Assembly: GCF_002288925.2 (NCBI RefSeq)
Contig: NW_022098068.1
Coordinates: 535,923-599,922, forward strand
Length of the DNA stretch: 64,000 nucleotides
Source: Delphinapterus leucas
Taxonomy: Eukaryota > Chordata > Mammalia > Artiodactyla > Monodontidae
Direction of reading: 5' to 3'
The notes under the pieces are model-generated. The model saw only the letters and a program-made list of their open reading frames with translations, did no database searches and was not told where the DNA came from. The translations under genes and the position numbers were made by a program. How positions within the stretch are numbered: position 1 is the first letter of the stretch; the number at the start of each line of letters is the position of its first letter. This document shows, one piece after another, positions 12,441 through 24,059 of the stretch.

Positions 12441-12559
12441 ATATATATTCTGAATATTAATCACTTAGATATGCAAAATAATTTTGAATACTACATATTT
12501 GATCCTTGACACAAACACTGGAAACGAGTTAGGGAATGGTTTATATTCTCAAGGTTATA

Positions 12560-12670
12560 GATGAGGAAAACAAGGCTCTGAGATGAGTAGTGATGTCCCA
12601 AGGTCACATAATGAATCCAGACATATAACCAAGCCTAGAAGCAAGGTCTGTTTTCTTCATAACCCTAGAA
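12560..12670 (-). mobile_element. MIR fragment, left of SINE
   Basis: 'gatgaggaaaacaaggctct' followed by 'ccaaggtcacataatgaatc' is reverse-complement MIR. The match fades just before the CHR SINE at 12706. Confidence 0.65.
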
Positions 12671-12705
12671 TTCAGATTTTGAAGTTTCCTTCAACACCAA
12701 TGTAT

Positions 12706-12889
12706 GCGGGCCTCTCACTGTTGTGGCCTCTCCCGTTGCGGAGCACAGGCTCCGGACGTGCAGGCTCAGCGGCCACGGCTCACGGGCCTAGCCGCCCCGC
12801 GGCATGTGGGATCTTCCGGGACCGGGGCACTAACCCGTGTCCCCTGCATCGGCAGGCGGACTCTCAACCACTGCGCCACAGGGAAGCCC
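12706..12889 (-). mobile_element. CHR-type SINE (tRNA-derived), no A tail
   Basis: Reverse complement of the cetacean CHR SINE. The plus strand reads 'gggcctctcactgttgtggc' through 'ctgcatcggcaggcggactc' to 'gccacagggaagccct', so the SINE 5' end is at the right. It is GC-rich compared with its surroundings. The expected T run, representing the A tail at the left end, is missing, and I see no target-site duplication. Open frames across it are chance frames in the SINE. Confidence 0.95.
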
Positions 12890-12894
12890 TGTGC

Positions 12895-13030
12895 ACCTGT
12901 TTTTACAGACAAAATGTTGAGTCCTACAAAGCAGGAGGGATTTATATTAGGTTCCACAATGAGTCAGTTGCAGAACATGGTATATGATCCAGATTTCTTG
13001 ACTCCCAGTTTAGTAGCCTCTCCATTTCAT
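12895..13030 (-). mobile_element. MIR fragment, right of SINE
   Basis: 'ttttacagacaaaatgttga' and 'gatccagatttcttgactcc' fit reverse-complement MIR. It lies beside the SINE, with another MIR match on the far side. Confidence 0.55.
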
Positions 13031-13464
13031 CCTCTAGCAGAGAAAAATTTGGCACAGTTGTAAAAGGTCATATCTGCTGTCTACCCCTTAAGGAAGTGCT
13101 AATTTCTTTCAAAGACCCAGTCTTATGAAGATTATAACTGGGTGGTAAGAATTGCAGGGCCATCTGCATTTTTCAGACTCTGAGAATGAGACCAGCTTGG
13201 CTGTTGAAGGCATCAGATCAAAAAGGTCTGATGCTAAGAGCTGGGGAACTTGACTTTTAGCGAGTTAATAAGGGTGAATAAACCCTTTTAGAATCCCAGT
13301 TGTCTCCTCCAAAGCCATTTGAAGATCTACTTGCATGCCACATTTTGCAACAAAAGACCAGGCACCCAAGGAATCTTAAAATGCCAAGAAAAAGAGGTGA
13401 TCCACAAGAACTTTGCTACTCTTTTAAAAATGATTTCCACTGATGCAAAATCTTCTAGCCTTCA

Positions 13465-13640
13465 AAGCACTTTTGCATGTGTTGACTTAGATTCACAATA
13501 GCGCTATGAAGCTGCTTTATTACTCCCATTTTAAAAACGAAGAACGGAAGTTCAGATAGATCATGTTACTTTCTTGAGGCTACAAAGCTAGGAAGATGTG
13601 CCCAGTAAGTCTAACTCTAAGGTCTGTACCCTCATCATTG
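13465..13640 (-). mobile_element. MIR SINE
   Basis: Reverse-complement MIR: 'ttactcccattttaaaaacg', then 'gaggctacaaagctagga' and 'ctctaaggtctgtaccctc'. Ancient and inactive. Confidence 0.7.
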
Positions 13641-13807
13641 TCTTTGTGAGGGCCTATGGAGGAGATTAGGGTAGTGTATAGCATCAGCTAACTTTCACAG
13701 AGACTGCCTAGGGCATTGAATATCCAGGTTTTTTAGCTGCTTTATCTTAGTGGCCTTAAAACTTGATCAATCATTAAACCACTCATTAAACCGATGTTTT
13801 GTCTATA

Positions 13808-13985
13808 ACATTGGTTCTCAAAGCGTGGCCCCTGAACCAAGAACATTACCTGGGAACTTTTTGAAAATGCAAATTTCCTACTCCCACCCCAGACCTACTG
13901 AATCAGAATCTTTGGGAATATGACCCAGCAATCTGTGTTTAATGAGCACTCCAGGGGATTCTGATGCACCCCAGGATAAACCTAA
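13808..13985 (+). mobile_element. MER5A DNA transposon
   Basis: 'ttggttctcaaagcgtggcc', 'cccaccccagacctactg' and 'gggattctgatgcaccccag' identify MER5A in plus orientation. The far terminal repeat is lost or very diverged. Confidence 0.85.
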
Positions 13986-14079
13986 TCAAGGTGGGAACTT
14001 CACCTGAATTTTCCTGAAAATGTACTCAATTGTCTGACTCAACTTGTTAGTACAGTCCTAGCCAAGGTGGCCTATTATG

Positions 14080-14345
14080 CCCCAGTTTCTTCACCTGTAA
14101 AATGGTAAATGGCAAACTTCATTGCAGCTTCTTGGGTTTATAATGAGGAAGATCACAGCTTGAGTACCATGGTGAGAGTATGGAATGCAGAGGCAGAAAG
14201 AGCAGATTTGAGTCCTACCTCTTAGCTGTGAGTTGCTTCTTTTCTTACCTCAGTTTATTCACCTTTAAAGTGAAGGATTCATCCCTCTCACAGGGCTATT
14301 TTGAAGCTCAAAGAAGACAATGAAAATGAATGCTCTTAAACACTG
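14080..14345 (+). mobile_element. MIR SINE fragments
   Basis: A first block has 'cagtttcttcacctgtaaaa'. A second at 14180-14345 has 'gagtcctacctcttagctgt' and 'tcagtttattcacctttaaa', ending 'caaagaagacaatgaaaatg'. These look like one complete MIR next to a partial one. Confidence 0.65.
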
Positions 14346-14784
14346 TGGGTCATCATGCAGTGACGTCAGGAAATCAGTATTCCACTATATAAACATTCTC
14401 CTTGTCTTTTTGCTGCTGGTGGAGACACAAATCCCAGAGAATGAGTGGTTATACCATGTCTAGGAAATAAGTGGTCTTTCTACTTCCCAGAGCATAGTTA
14501 CCTACACTACTGTCCAAAGCAGAAATATGATGCCACTAACTAAAAATCAGTATACATCCACTACCAAGTACCTGCCAATATCTGCTCAATTGTTCAACCC
14601 CAGAGCACAATGTTATTCCAGTCATATGTTATAGTCCCTGCCTAAGCCACATATCCTTTTAAGATAAACTGTTCCTAAAACCTAGGTTGCCATGTTTTAT
14701 ACCAAATGACTCCATCCTGACTGAATTTGACCTAAGGGCAATCGATCTTTAGGCTTGCATTGAACTTATGACCTGTTTGCCTTG

Positions 14785-14785
<1 letters not shown>
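14346..14785. other. Unassigned sequence
   Basis: No repeat family or coding signal recognised between the MIR and the CA microsatellite. Confidence 0.45.

Positions 14786-14824
<39 letters not shown>
14786..14824. repeat. (CA)n microsatellite
   Basis: An uninterrupted dinucleotide run of about 19 CA units. Confidence 0.98.
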
Positions 14825-14829
<5 letters not shown>

Positions 14830-15329
14830 CCCTGCCAATCATATTTTCTCTGTGACTCTCATATTTCAACTAGGAGATATGAAAAATAAATGACCAACAA
14901 ATAGTAGGAGCTAGAACTGAAAGTCACCAGGTTGACCTGGAGCAGGATAGAGTATAGTGTTCAAGATGAAATTATGAGGAAGTCAGTTGGTAAGGGAACT
15001 GAGAAAAAGCAGAAGGTAGCCAAATCACACTGATGAAGGTCCACTTATAAACTCCAATTGTTGAGGTTTCTCTATCTTCCCAGGATCACTTCTTCTGTGT
15101 CAGACCTCCTATAGCCTTGCAATAAACTCTCCTTTACTTAAAGTCTCTGCTTCTGGCTAAAACCATCACAAAGCACCTATTAAGCTGCTCTTGTTTTTCT
15201 TTTTTTTTTTTACAATTTTCCCTGTTCTCAACCCATAGCCCTGGGCACCATACAGAATGAGTGAAATAGGATCCATTCCATCTAGGAGCTTACAACAAAC
15301 CAGGCCAAAGAAGGAAAGAACACTTTTGA
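14825..15329. other. Unassigned sequence with T run
   Basis: Contains an interrupted poly(T) tract at about 15195-15211. No family or exon recognised. Confidence 0.4.
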
Positions 15330-15540
15330 ATAACTAACACATGTGATGAACTATACCTGCTGCATTGCCTACATCATCTCGTTTAAACCCACAGTAAGCT
15401 AAAGAGGTAGATATTCTTATTTTATAGTTGATAAAATGAAGGTTCTGAGAAAGGAAGTGATTTCCTCCAGATAAATATCTGAAATAGTTATGTCTGGAGC
15501 CAGAGTCTGGGCTCTTTCTACTACACCTCACTGCCTTGAT
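15330..15540 (-). mobile_element. MIR SINE
   Basis: Reverse-complement MIR: 'cattgcctacatcatctcg', 'gatattcttattttatagtt' and 'gagccagagtctgggctctt'. Most of the element length is present. Confidence 0.75.
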
Positions 15541-15663
15541 CAGTCTAGTTTGCAAACGTGGTTGATTGTGAGAATGACCTAGGTGTTGTTTTGTTTTGTT
15601 TGTTTTGTTAATACAGATGTCCTAAAAACCATAAGATATTGATGAAGGAAATCAAAAGTGATA

Positions 15664-15880
15664 ACACAGGGAGATCAGCTCGGTGCTTTGTGACCACCTA
15701 GAGGGGTGGGATAGGGAGGGTGGGAGGGAGGGAGATGCAAGAGGGAAGAGATATGGGAACATATGTATATGTATAACTGATTCACTTTGTTATAAAGCAG
15801 AAACTAACAAACCATTGTAAAGCAATTATACTCCAATAAAGATGTAAAAAAAATAATAAAAATAAAATAAATAAATGGAA
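15664..15880 (+). mobile_element. Young 5'-truncated L1 inserted in older L1
   Basis: Only the last roughly 215 bases of an L1: 'cacagggagatcagctcggt', a G-rich tract, 'ctgattcactttgttataaa' and an A-rich tail with AATAA units. It is very similar to the copy at 42175-42365. ORF2 of the older L1 continues on both sides. I see no clear target-site duplication. Confidence 0.85.
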
Positions 15881-17350
15881 AGATGTCCTGTGTTCATGGA
15901 TTGCAATAATTAATATTGTTAAAATGTTCCTACTACCCAAAGCAATCTTCAAATTTAATGTAATCTCTATGAAAATACCCATGACATTTTCCACAAAGCT
16001 AGAACAAATAATCCTATAATTTGTATGAAACCACAAAAGACCCTCAAATAGCCAAAGGAATCTTGAGAAAAAAGAACAAAGCTGGAGGTGTAAAACTCCC
16101 TGACTTCAGACTATGCTGCAAAGCTAAAGTAATGAAAACAATATGGTATTGGCACAAAAAGAGATAGATCAATGGGACAGAATAGAAAGCCTAGAAATAA
16201 ACCCACATACAAATGGTCAATTAATCTATGACAAAGGAAGCAAGAATATGCAATCGGAAAAACCAATCCCTCCAATAATTGGTGTTGGGAAAACTGGAGA
16301 GCTACATGTAAAGGAATGAAATTCCATGTAGAACATTTTCTCATACCACGTAAAAACTAAACTCAAAATGGATTAAAGATCCATATGTAAGACCTGGAAC
16401 CATAAAACTCCTAGAAGAAAACATAGGCAGCACAATATTTGACATAGATCTTAGCAATATTATTTTGGATGTGTCTCCTCAGGCAAGGGAAAAAAGAGCA
16501 GAAATAAACAAATTTGACCTAAACAAACTTAAAAGCTCTTGCTGTGCAAAAGCAACCATCAACAAAACAAAGAAAGCAACCTACTGAATGGGAGAAGATA
16601 TTTCCAAATGATATGTCTGATAAGTGGTTAATGTTCGAAATATATTTAAAACCCATACAGCTCAATATGAAATAAAAGCAAATAACCTAATTTTAAAGTT
16701 GGCAGAGTACCTGAATAGATATTTTTCCAAAGCATACAGATGGCCAAAAGACACATGAAAATTTGCTCAACATATCATCAGGGAAATGCAAATCAAAACC
16801 ACAAGATATCACCTCACATCTGTCAGAATGGTTATTGTCAAAAAGATAAGAAATAACAAGTGTTAGAGAGGATGTGGAGAAAAGGGAATCCTAGTGCACT
16901 GCTGGTGGGAATGTAATTTGGTACAGTCACTAAGGAAAACAGCACCGAGTTTCCTCAAAAATTAAAAATAGAACTACCACATGATCCAATAATCCCACTT
17001 CTGGGTATGTAACTGAAGAAAATGAAAACTAATTAGAAAAGATACATGTACCCCAATGTTCATAGCAGCATTATTCACAATAGCCAAGATGTGGAAGATA
17101 TGCAATTTGCAACAACATGAATGGACCTGAAGTTTATTATGCTAAGTGCAGTAAGTCAGACAGAGAAAGACAAATACTGTATGTTTTCCCTTATAGGTAG
17201 AATCTAAAATTAAAACAAATGAATTAATATAATGAAACAGAAACAGACTTTCAGATACAGAGAAAAAAACTCGTGATTACCAGTGGGAGAAGGGTGAGGG
17301 AAAGGGCAAGACAGGGGAGGGGGATTAAGAGGTACAAACTACTTGGAATA

Positions 17351-17363
17351 AAATAAGATACAA
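17351..17363 (+). repeat. Target-site duplication, left copy
   Basis: aaataagatacaa, exact match to 17687-17699. It marks the left border of the twin-primed L1. Confidence 0.93.
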
Positions 17364-17686
17364 TTGATTCCTTCTAGAGAATTTTTAATTTCATTTATTG
17401 TGTTGTTCATCATTGTTTGTTTACTCTTTAGTTCTAGTGGCATGGACTTATATATACTACCAAATGTAAAATAGATAGCTAGTGGGAAGCAGCTGCACAG
17501 CACAGGGAGATCAGCTCTGTGTTTTGTGACCACCTAGAGGGAGGGGTGGGATAGGGAGGGTGGAAGGGACACACAAGAGGGAGGAGATATGGGGATAAAT
17601 GTATATGTATAGCTGATTCACTTTGTTATAAAGCAGAAACTAACACACCACTGTAAAGCAATTATACTCCAATAAAGATGTTAAAA
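17364..17686 (+). mobile_element. L1 3' end with 5' inversion (twin priming)
   Basis: About 73 bases at the left (17364-17436) are L1 ORF1 in reverse orientation; the minus strand reads MMNNTINEIKNSLEGIN. They are joined to a plus-strand L1 3' UTR and A tail (17437-17686). The whole block is flanked by the 13-bp duplication aaataagatacaa at 17351-17363 and 17687-17699. A 5' segment inverted next to a normally oriented 3' segment, with one pair of duplications, is the known product of twin priming. Confidence 0.93.
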
Positions 17687-17699
17687 AAATAAGATACAA
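17687..17699 (+). repeat. Target-site duplication, right copy
   Basis: aaataagatacaa directly after the L1 A tail. The older L1 resumes with gaaagtaatg. Confidence 0.93.
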
Positions 17700-17879
17700 G
17701 AAAGTAATGTACATCACAGGGAATATAGTCGATATTTTTTAAACTTTATAGGGATTATAATCTATAAAAAAATCAAATCACTATGAAGTACACCTGAAAC
17801 TAATATAATATTATATTTCAACTATACTTCAATAAAAATAAATTAATTAAAAAATAAAATTACTAAAAGAAATCGGATT

Positions 17880-20800
17880 TCCTGGGAAGAAGTCTAAGAT
17901 GGAATCATAGGAAGATTGTGAACTCACTTCCTCCCATGGACAAACCAAAGCTAAAGCTACATATGGATCACTTCCCTTGAAAAATATCTGTAAACTAAAT
18001 AAACTGCTCTCCACAACACAGGACAAAAGGACCACATCAAGATGGGTAGGAGAGACAGAGAAATGGTCTTACAAAACAGCCTACTCCTAGTGCAGTGACT
18101 CACAATAGGGAGGGATCTCACCAGACAGGCATTTCTTCTGGAGGAGCAAAGGATTTGGTGCCCCACATCAGGTACTCCAAGACCTGGGATCTGCACCACA
18201 GGCACAAGCTTCCAAAATGCCTGGCTTAGAAAACCAGTAGGGCTGATATCCAAGTGTCCCAAAATGCTACAGAAAAGTTAGATTCCCCTCTTAAACGGCT
18301 CAGCTGTGGTCTCACTGGTCCTAAGACCCAGAAAAATACCAGCTGTTTGAAAAGTGCCTAGACTATATGTGAACGGGATTCATTTGCTAATAATCTAAAC
18401 GTATCGGCTAGAGGGGTGGGGGACAGTTGAAACTCTCCCTGAAGACAGAGGCACTGGCAGAGGAATTTGCACTTTCCACTTAGCCTGATAATACAGGCAG
18501 CCAAGCTTGGATGTGGCACCCTCCCATTGTCTTGATAAAACAGGCAGGGGCAAGCACTCATGGCATTATCCCACTGCCTTGCTGACCAGATAGTAGTGGA
18601 TGGTTGCGGCATTCCCCAACTCCCTGGATAAAGCATGTAAACAAAAAGGGTCTCCTTTTTGGCATTCCCTGACTCCCTAAAAATTGTCTGTGAGGATGGG
18701 TGATTATAATACTCCCCCACCTCATGGCTGGGGCTGGGTAGTGTGAGCAGTTGGGGCTTTCTCCCACTCAGGCTAAAGCTGGTGCACATTAACAGCCCAA
18801 GACACTTTCCTGCTGCTTTTCTGAAGTCAGTGAGCATGCCCTGTCCCATGCACTCTCCAGTCTCTTTGCTAAACCCAGTGGAAGAACGCAATCCACACAG
18901 GAGATACCTCTTATTGCCTGACCCTGGGTAAAGCCTGTTGGCATTCCTGAGCTCCACAGGACTGTAACAAATGGAGAGACAGTTATTGGCAGGCCAACCC
19001 CCCCCCCAAGGCACTGCACAGACAGCAAACCAAAACACAACTTCAGCCTTTCCATGAAAAAGGCCTATTTACTTACTCTGGAGTTTCAGCCTGAGGGAAA
19101 GTCTTTAGGTTTCCCCCATATCTAGAGGCTAAGGAGATATTCCTGGGGTATATAAGCAGTGAGAAACTGTCCTTGTGCACCCCTTTGGCCTCACTAGAGC
19201 TTGACAAGACTTCCCAGAAAGGAGCATATACATTCACTTGGGGCCCCAGTCTTTGCAATTATCACACAGAGGAGACTTTCAGATCTCTTTGTCTGGAGGC
19301 CAGCAGGGATTACAATTACAGCCCCACAGCATTGTATATATTTGCATACTTTAAAAGCTGCTTTATTAGTCTCTGGCTTCCAATCAATCTGAAACTATTT
19401 GATAAATGAGATTCCTCCCTTTGGAATAATTACAGGTCTTGGCACACCCTAAACAAAAATCAATCAGGCAGTTTAGACAATCACAATGTTTCAAGAGACA
19501 ACCAAGAGCTAGAGCAAAGTAGAATGAGAAGGATCAACACCTAAATATGGCCATTCTTACAAAGCTAATAAAGGTAGCCATTTCACCTAATACTTAGAAA
19601 TGCAAACAGTCAAGCAAAATGAGGAAACAGAGAAATATGTTCCAAAAAAAGGGACAAGACAAATCCTCAGAAAAAGACTTTAATAATATGGAGATAAACA
19701 CCATAACTGAGAAGGAACTCAAAGTAATGATCTTAAAGACACTCACTGAGCTCAGAAGAAGAGTGGATGAATACACTGAGAACTTCAATAAAGAGATAGA
19801 AAACATAAGAAAGTACCAAAAAGAAGTCACAGAGCTGAAGAATATAATAACTGAACAGAAATATACACTAGACAGGTTCAATAGCAGACTGGATGAAATA
19901 GAAGAACGGATCAGTAACCAGAAGATAAAGCAATGGAACTCACCCAGACAAAGCAGCAAAAGAAAAACTAATTATTTTTAAAAATATTTTAGTAATAGAT
20001 AAGAAAAATTAGTTATAAAAAAATGAAGGGAACTTAAAAGACCATTGGGACAATATCAAGTGAGATAACCTTTACATTATAGGGGTTCCAGAAGGAGAAG
20101 AGAGAAAGAAAGGGGCAAAAACTGAAACATAATAGCTATAAACTTCCCTAGCCCAGGGAAGAAAACAGACATCCAGGTCCAGGAAGTCTGGAGAGTCCCA
20201 AATAAGATAAACCCAAAATGAGTCACACCAAGACATATTAAAATTAAAATGTCAAAAGTTAACAATAAAGAGAGAATTTAAAAGCAGCCAGAGAAAAACA
20301 AATTGTTATGTACAAGAGAAAACCCATAAGGCTATCAGCAGATTTCTCAGCAGAAACTTTGTGGGTTAAGGCATGACATATTCAAAGTGCTGAAAGGAAA
20401 AAAACTTCTAACTGAGAATACTCTACCCAGCAAGGTTATCATTCACATTTGAGAGAGAGATAAAGATTTTTCCAGACAATCAAAAATTAAAGGATTTCAT
20501 CACTACTAACCCAGCCTTACAAGAAATATTAAACATATTTTTAAGCTGAAAAGAAAAGGGACTAGTTAATAACAAGAGAACATATGAAAGTAAAAATCTC
20601 ACTGGAAAAGGTAAATGTATAGTAAAAGTAGTGGACTTACCACTTATAAAGCTACTAAGATCATCAAGAGAAAAAAAATGGTCAAATTAACTAAAACTAC
20701 AATAAGTAGTTAAGGGATACCTAAAATAAAAAGATGTAACAAGTGATATCAAAACATAAAATGTGAGGTGGGGGTGAAAATGTAGATTTGGGAAATGTAT

Positions 20801-21020
20801 TCAAGTTTAAGTTGCTATCAATTTAAAATAGACAGTTATATACATAGAACAACAAACCAAAAACTTACAGAAAAATACACGAAAGAGAACAAGAAAGGAA
20901 TCTAAACATAACAGTAAGGAAATCATCAAACTACAAGGGAAAAGGGAAAGAGAATGAGAAAGAGACAGAGGAAAACTACTGAAGCAGCCAGAAAACAATG
21001 AACAAAAATACAATAATGAT
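17880..21020 (+). mobile_element. L1 element 2: 5' UTR and ORF1, ORF2 missing
   Basis: It starts with a typical L1 5' end, 'agatggaatcataggaagat', followed by 'cactcacttcctcccatgg'-type sequence. It has a long 5' UTR to about 19618, with degenerate repeats of 'ctgataaaacaggcag' type at 18470-18640. ORF1 follows and then the inter-ORF region to 'caaaaatacaataatgatc'. It stops where ORF2 should begin and the next L1 5' UTR starts at about 21021. The 5' UTR differs from elements 1, 3 and 4, so it belongs to another L1 subfamily. Confidence 0.82.
19619..20560 (+). pseudogene. L1 ORF1 remnant (element 2)
   Basis: The first 120 codons (19619-19981) are open and coil-forming, with heptad-like runs such as EVTELKNIITEQKYTLDRF. 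The frame is then lost. The C-terminal RNA-binding region is still recognisable by the block that normally encodes DFSAET near 20340. The start follows the conserved MRKQRN-type N-terminus, which matches the other ORF1 copies here. Not functional. Confidence 0.85.
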
Positions 21021-21789
21021 CTTGAGGATTGCACAAGATGGCCAAGTAGAAAGAACCCTGAGCTCATCTCTTCTCACAAGCACACCAACATCACAGCCAT
21101 TTGCAAAACAACCATTGATTTAAAAGATCAGAACCTACGAGTAAAGATCTACAACTAAAGATATAAAGAAGGAACCACAATGAGACAGGTAGGAGGGGTG
21201 GAGTCATGATAGATATAGTCAAATCCAATACCCCCAGGTGAGCAATTCATAAATGGAAGAACAATTGTAACTGCAGAGATTCTCGCAAAGGACTGAGAAG
21301 TCTGAGCCTGAGGATCCTGCAATGGGAAGACAAGCCCCGAGAGCATTTGACTTTGTAGACCAGTAGGACTTACTACTGGGAGTCCCAGAGGGCCAGGGGT
21401 AATAGAGACTTCACTCTTAAAAGGCACACACAAAATCTCATACATGCCAGAATCCAGGGCAGAAGCAGTAATTTGACAGGAGACTGGGTCAGAAGTACTT
21501 CTGATCCTGGAGAATCTCCCAGGAAGACAGGAGACAACTTCAGCTCACCCTGGGTACATAGACACTGCCAGCAGCCATTTTTGAAAACTCATTTTACCAC
21601 ATGGACACTGATTCTGGCATGTACCATTTTAGAATCTTCCTTCTAGCTTATTACACCCAGGACACAGCCCTGCCTTGATTAGCCTTCTGTAGGCACCAGT
21701 GCTAGGATGCTTCAGGCCAAGCAACTAACTGGGCTCAGACACAGACCAACCCACCACCAGACAGGATGCCTTAAGACCCTCTGAGCAAA

Positions 21790-22480
21790 CAGTGGCCTCT
21801 GGACATGGCCCTGCCCACAGGAGGGCTCAGGACCTGGCCCCACAGACCAGTGCACAGGTACTAGACCAGAGGCCCCCAGGGCCCTCTAACCAGAGACCCT
21901 CAGGGCACAGCTTAACCCACCAGTGGGTAGACACTAGCCCCAGAATCCCCAGGGTACCACTACCAACCAGCAATCCTGCTGTAGCCTCGAGCCCATCTCC
22001 ACCCACCAGCAGGCAGATACCAGCCACAAGAAAAATCACAGTCCTGTGGTCCATGGACCAGCCCACACACTAGCAGGCCTGATTCTACCCTGGGACTGGT
22101 GGGACCCAGGCCCCACCTACTAACAGGCCAATAAAAGCTTCAAGAGACCCTGATCCCAGCAGCCAGTGGTGTCAGGAACTAGCTCCACCCACCAACATTC
22201 CAAAATCGGCTTTGGGATCCCTGGGCACTGCAACTAGACCCCAGGAAGTGGCTCTGCCAGCCAGTAGATTGACACTAGCCTTAAGACTTGGCTTCACCGA
22301 TGAATGGTAAGGTCACAGCCCTGGGGTCTCCTGAAACCTGACTCTGCCCACCAGTAAACTGGCACTAGCCCCAGGGCTACCCATGGTTCCACAGTGAGAT
22401 GCCTCATGGCCCAGTCACCAACAAGTGGCTGGCAGCCTCCACACAAGGCAGCCTCCCAACCAAATGGACTGGAGGCCAAC
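21790..22480 (+). repeat. Degenerate tandem units in L1 5' UTR
   Basis: Recurring C-rich units contain cccaccag, aggcagat/gtagac, and ctagccccag. Spacing is irregular, about 50-70 bases. The same kind of unit occurs in element 1 (3960-4150) and element 4 (28130-28330), so it is a property of this L1 5' UTR and not a local satellite. Confidence 0.65.
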
Positions 22481-22688
22481 CAAGCCTATCAGACTGCCCA
22501 TATAGTCAGATTGCCACAACAGAAGGACACACATATTGGGCACTTTTGGAGCATACAGCTCTGGTGATGAGAGGGGAGTGTGCTGCTGGGAAATATAGGA
22601 CATCTCCTAGAAAAGACCACTTCTTCAATTTCAGAAAATATAACCAACCTACCAGATTCAAAAAAATAAAAATAGTAAGTTAAGCAAA

Positions 22689-23560
22689 ATGAGGAGACAG
22701 AGGAACATGTTCCAAAGAAAGGAACAAGATAAAACCCCAGAAGAAGAACTAAGTGAAATGGATATAGGCAATCTTCCCAAGAAAGGGTTCAAGTAGTGAT
22801 TGTAAAGATGATCAAAGAACTAGGGAGAAGAATGGATGCACAGAGTGAGAAGTTTTTAACAAAGAGTTAGAAAATTTAAAGGCCAACCAAACAGAGATGA
22901 AGAATACAATAACTGAAGTAAAACATACACTAGAAGGAATCAACAGTAAAATAAATGATACAGAGGGATGGATCAGTGATTGGGAAGACAGACTAGCAGA
23001 AATCACTGATGTAGAGCAAAAAAATAAAAAGATTGTAAAGAAATGAGGACACTTTAAGAAACCTCTGGGATAACATCAAGCACACTAATATTCGCATTAT
23101 TGGGGTTCCAGAAGAAGAGAGAGAGAAAGGGGTTGAGAAAATAATTGAATACATAATAGCTGTAAACTTCCCTAACCTGGGAAAGGAAACAGACATCAAA
23201 GTCCAGGAAGCACAGAGAGTCCCATACAGGATTAACTAAAAAAGGAACATATTGAGATACATTGTAATTAAAATGGAAAAAAATAAAGATAAAGAGAGAA
23301 TATTAAAAGCAGCAAGGGAACAGCAACATGTTATGTATAAGGAAACTCCGATAAGGCTATCAGCTGACTTCTCAGCAGAAACTCTACAGGCCAGAAGGGA
23401 GTGACAACAGATATTTAAAGTGATAAAAGAGAAAAACGTACAACCAAGAATACTCTACCTAACAAGGCTCTTATTGAGAGAGAGATCAAAAGCTCACAGA
23501 CAAGCAAAAGTGTTCAGCACCACCAAACCAGCTTTACAAGAAATATTAAAGGAACTTCTT
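22689..23560 (+). pseudogene. L1 ORF1 remnant (element 3)
   Basis: It starts MRRQRNMFQRKEQDKTPEEE, the conserved ORF1 N-terminus of this L1 lineage. An early frame break lies near 22795. The coiled-coil region, the RNA-binding region ('IIGVPE' block near 23095) and the C-terminal block near 23360 are readable in different frames. Confidence 0.82.
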
Positions 23561-23867
23561 TAAGAGAAAAAAAAAAAAAGAAAAGAAAAGGACGTAACAA
23601 GAAATATGAAAATCATGGAAGGAAAAAATCTCATCAATAATGACAAACTATAATAAATGTAGGAAATCATCCATGCCCAAAGCTAATAAGAAGGTTAAAA
23701 ATTAAAGTAGTAAAATCATCTATATCCACAATAAACAGTTAAGAGATACAAAAAACAATTAGACATAAAATATGATATCAAAAGCAGTAATCATGAGAGT
23801 AGGAGAGTACAAATGCAGGGTTGTTAAAATGCATTTGTAATTAAGACATCAGCCACATAAAACAATT

Positions 23868-23920
23868 GTGTGTGTGTGTGCGTATATATTAGTGTATATA
23901 TATATATATATATATAATTT
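23868..23920. repeat. (TG)n/(TA)n microsatellite inside L1
   Basis: A short TG run followed by TATATA repeats lies between ORF1 and ORF2 of element 3, probably grown from the L1's own TA-rich inter-ORF sequence. Confidence 0.85.
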
Positions 23921-24059
23921 ATAAACCTCAATCCAAGAATCAATAATAGAAACACACACAAAAATGAAAAAGGGATCCAAATATAATACTAAAGATAGTC
24001 ATCAATCACAGGAGAAGAGAACAAAGGAAGAAAGTGGGGGAAAGACCCACAAAAACAAC

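Larger units (their letters stand above)
15610..17871 (+). mobile_element. Older L1 3' half, host of two younger L1 insertions
   Basis: A plus-strand L1 ORF2 C-terminal half and 3' UTR in three segments: 15610-15663, about 15880-17363 and 17687-17871. The segments read in order through 'accataagatattgatgaag', 'gaaagatgtcctgtgttcat' and 'gtggaaaacagc'-type sequence to the tail 'caactatacttcaataaaaa'. The gaps between them are filled by younger L1 3' ends. A (TTTTG)n-like run lies just upstream at 15587-15609. Stops are frequent and there is no 5' portion. Confidence 0.85.

Noticed and set aside
12583..13063. Frames of 134 and 119 codons with GC-rich content.
   Set aside because: They are readings through a CHR SINE and flanking MIR sequence.
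14786..14824. CA, TG and TA dinucleotide runs considered as regulatory or Z-DNA elements.
   Set aside because: They are ordinary mammalian microsatellites without any surrounding signal.
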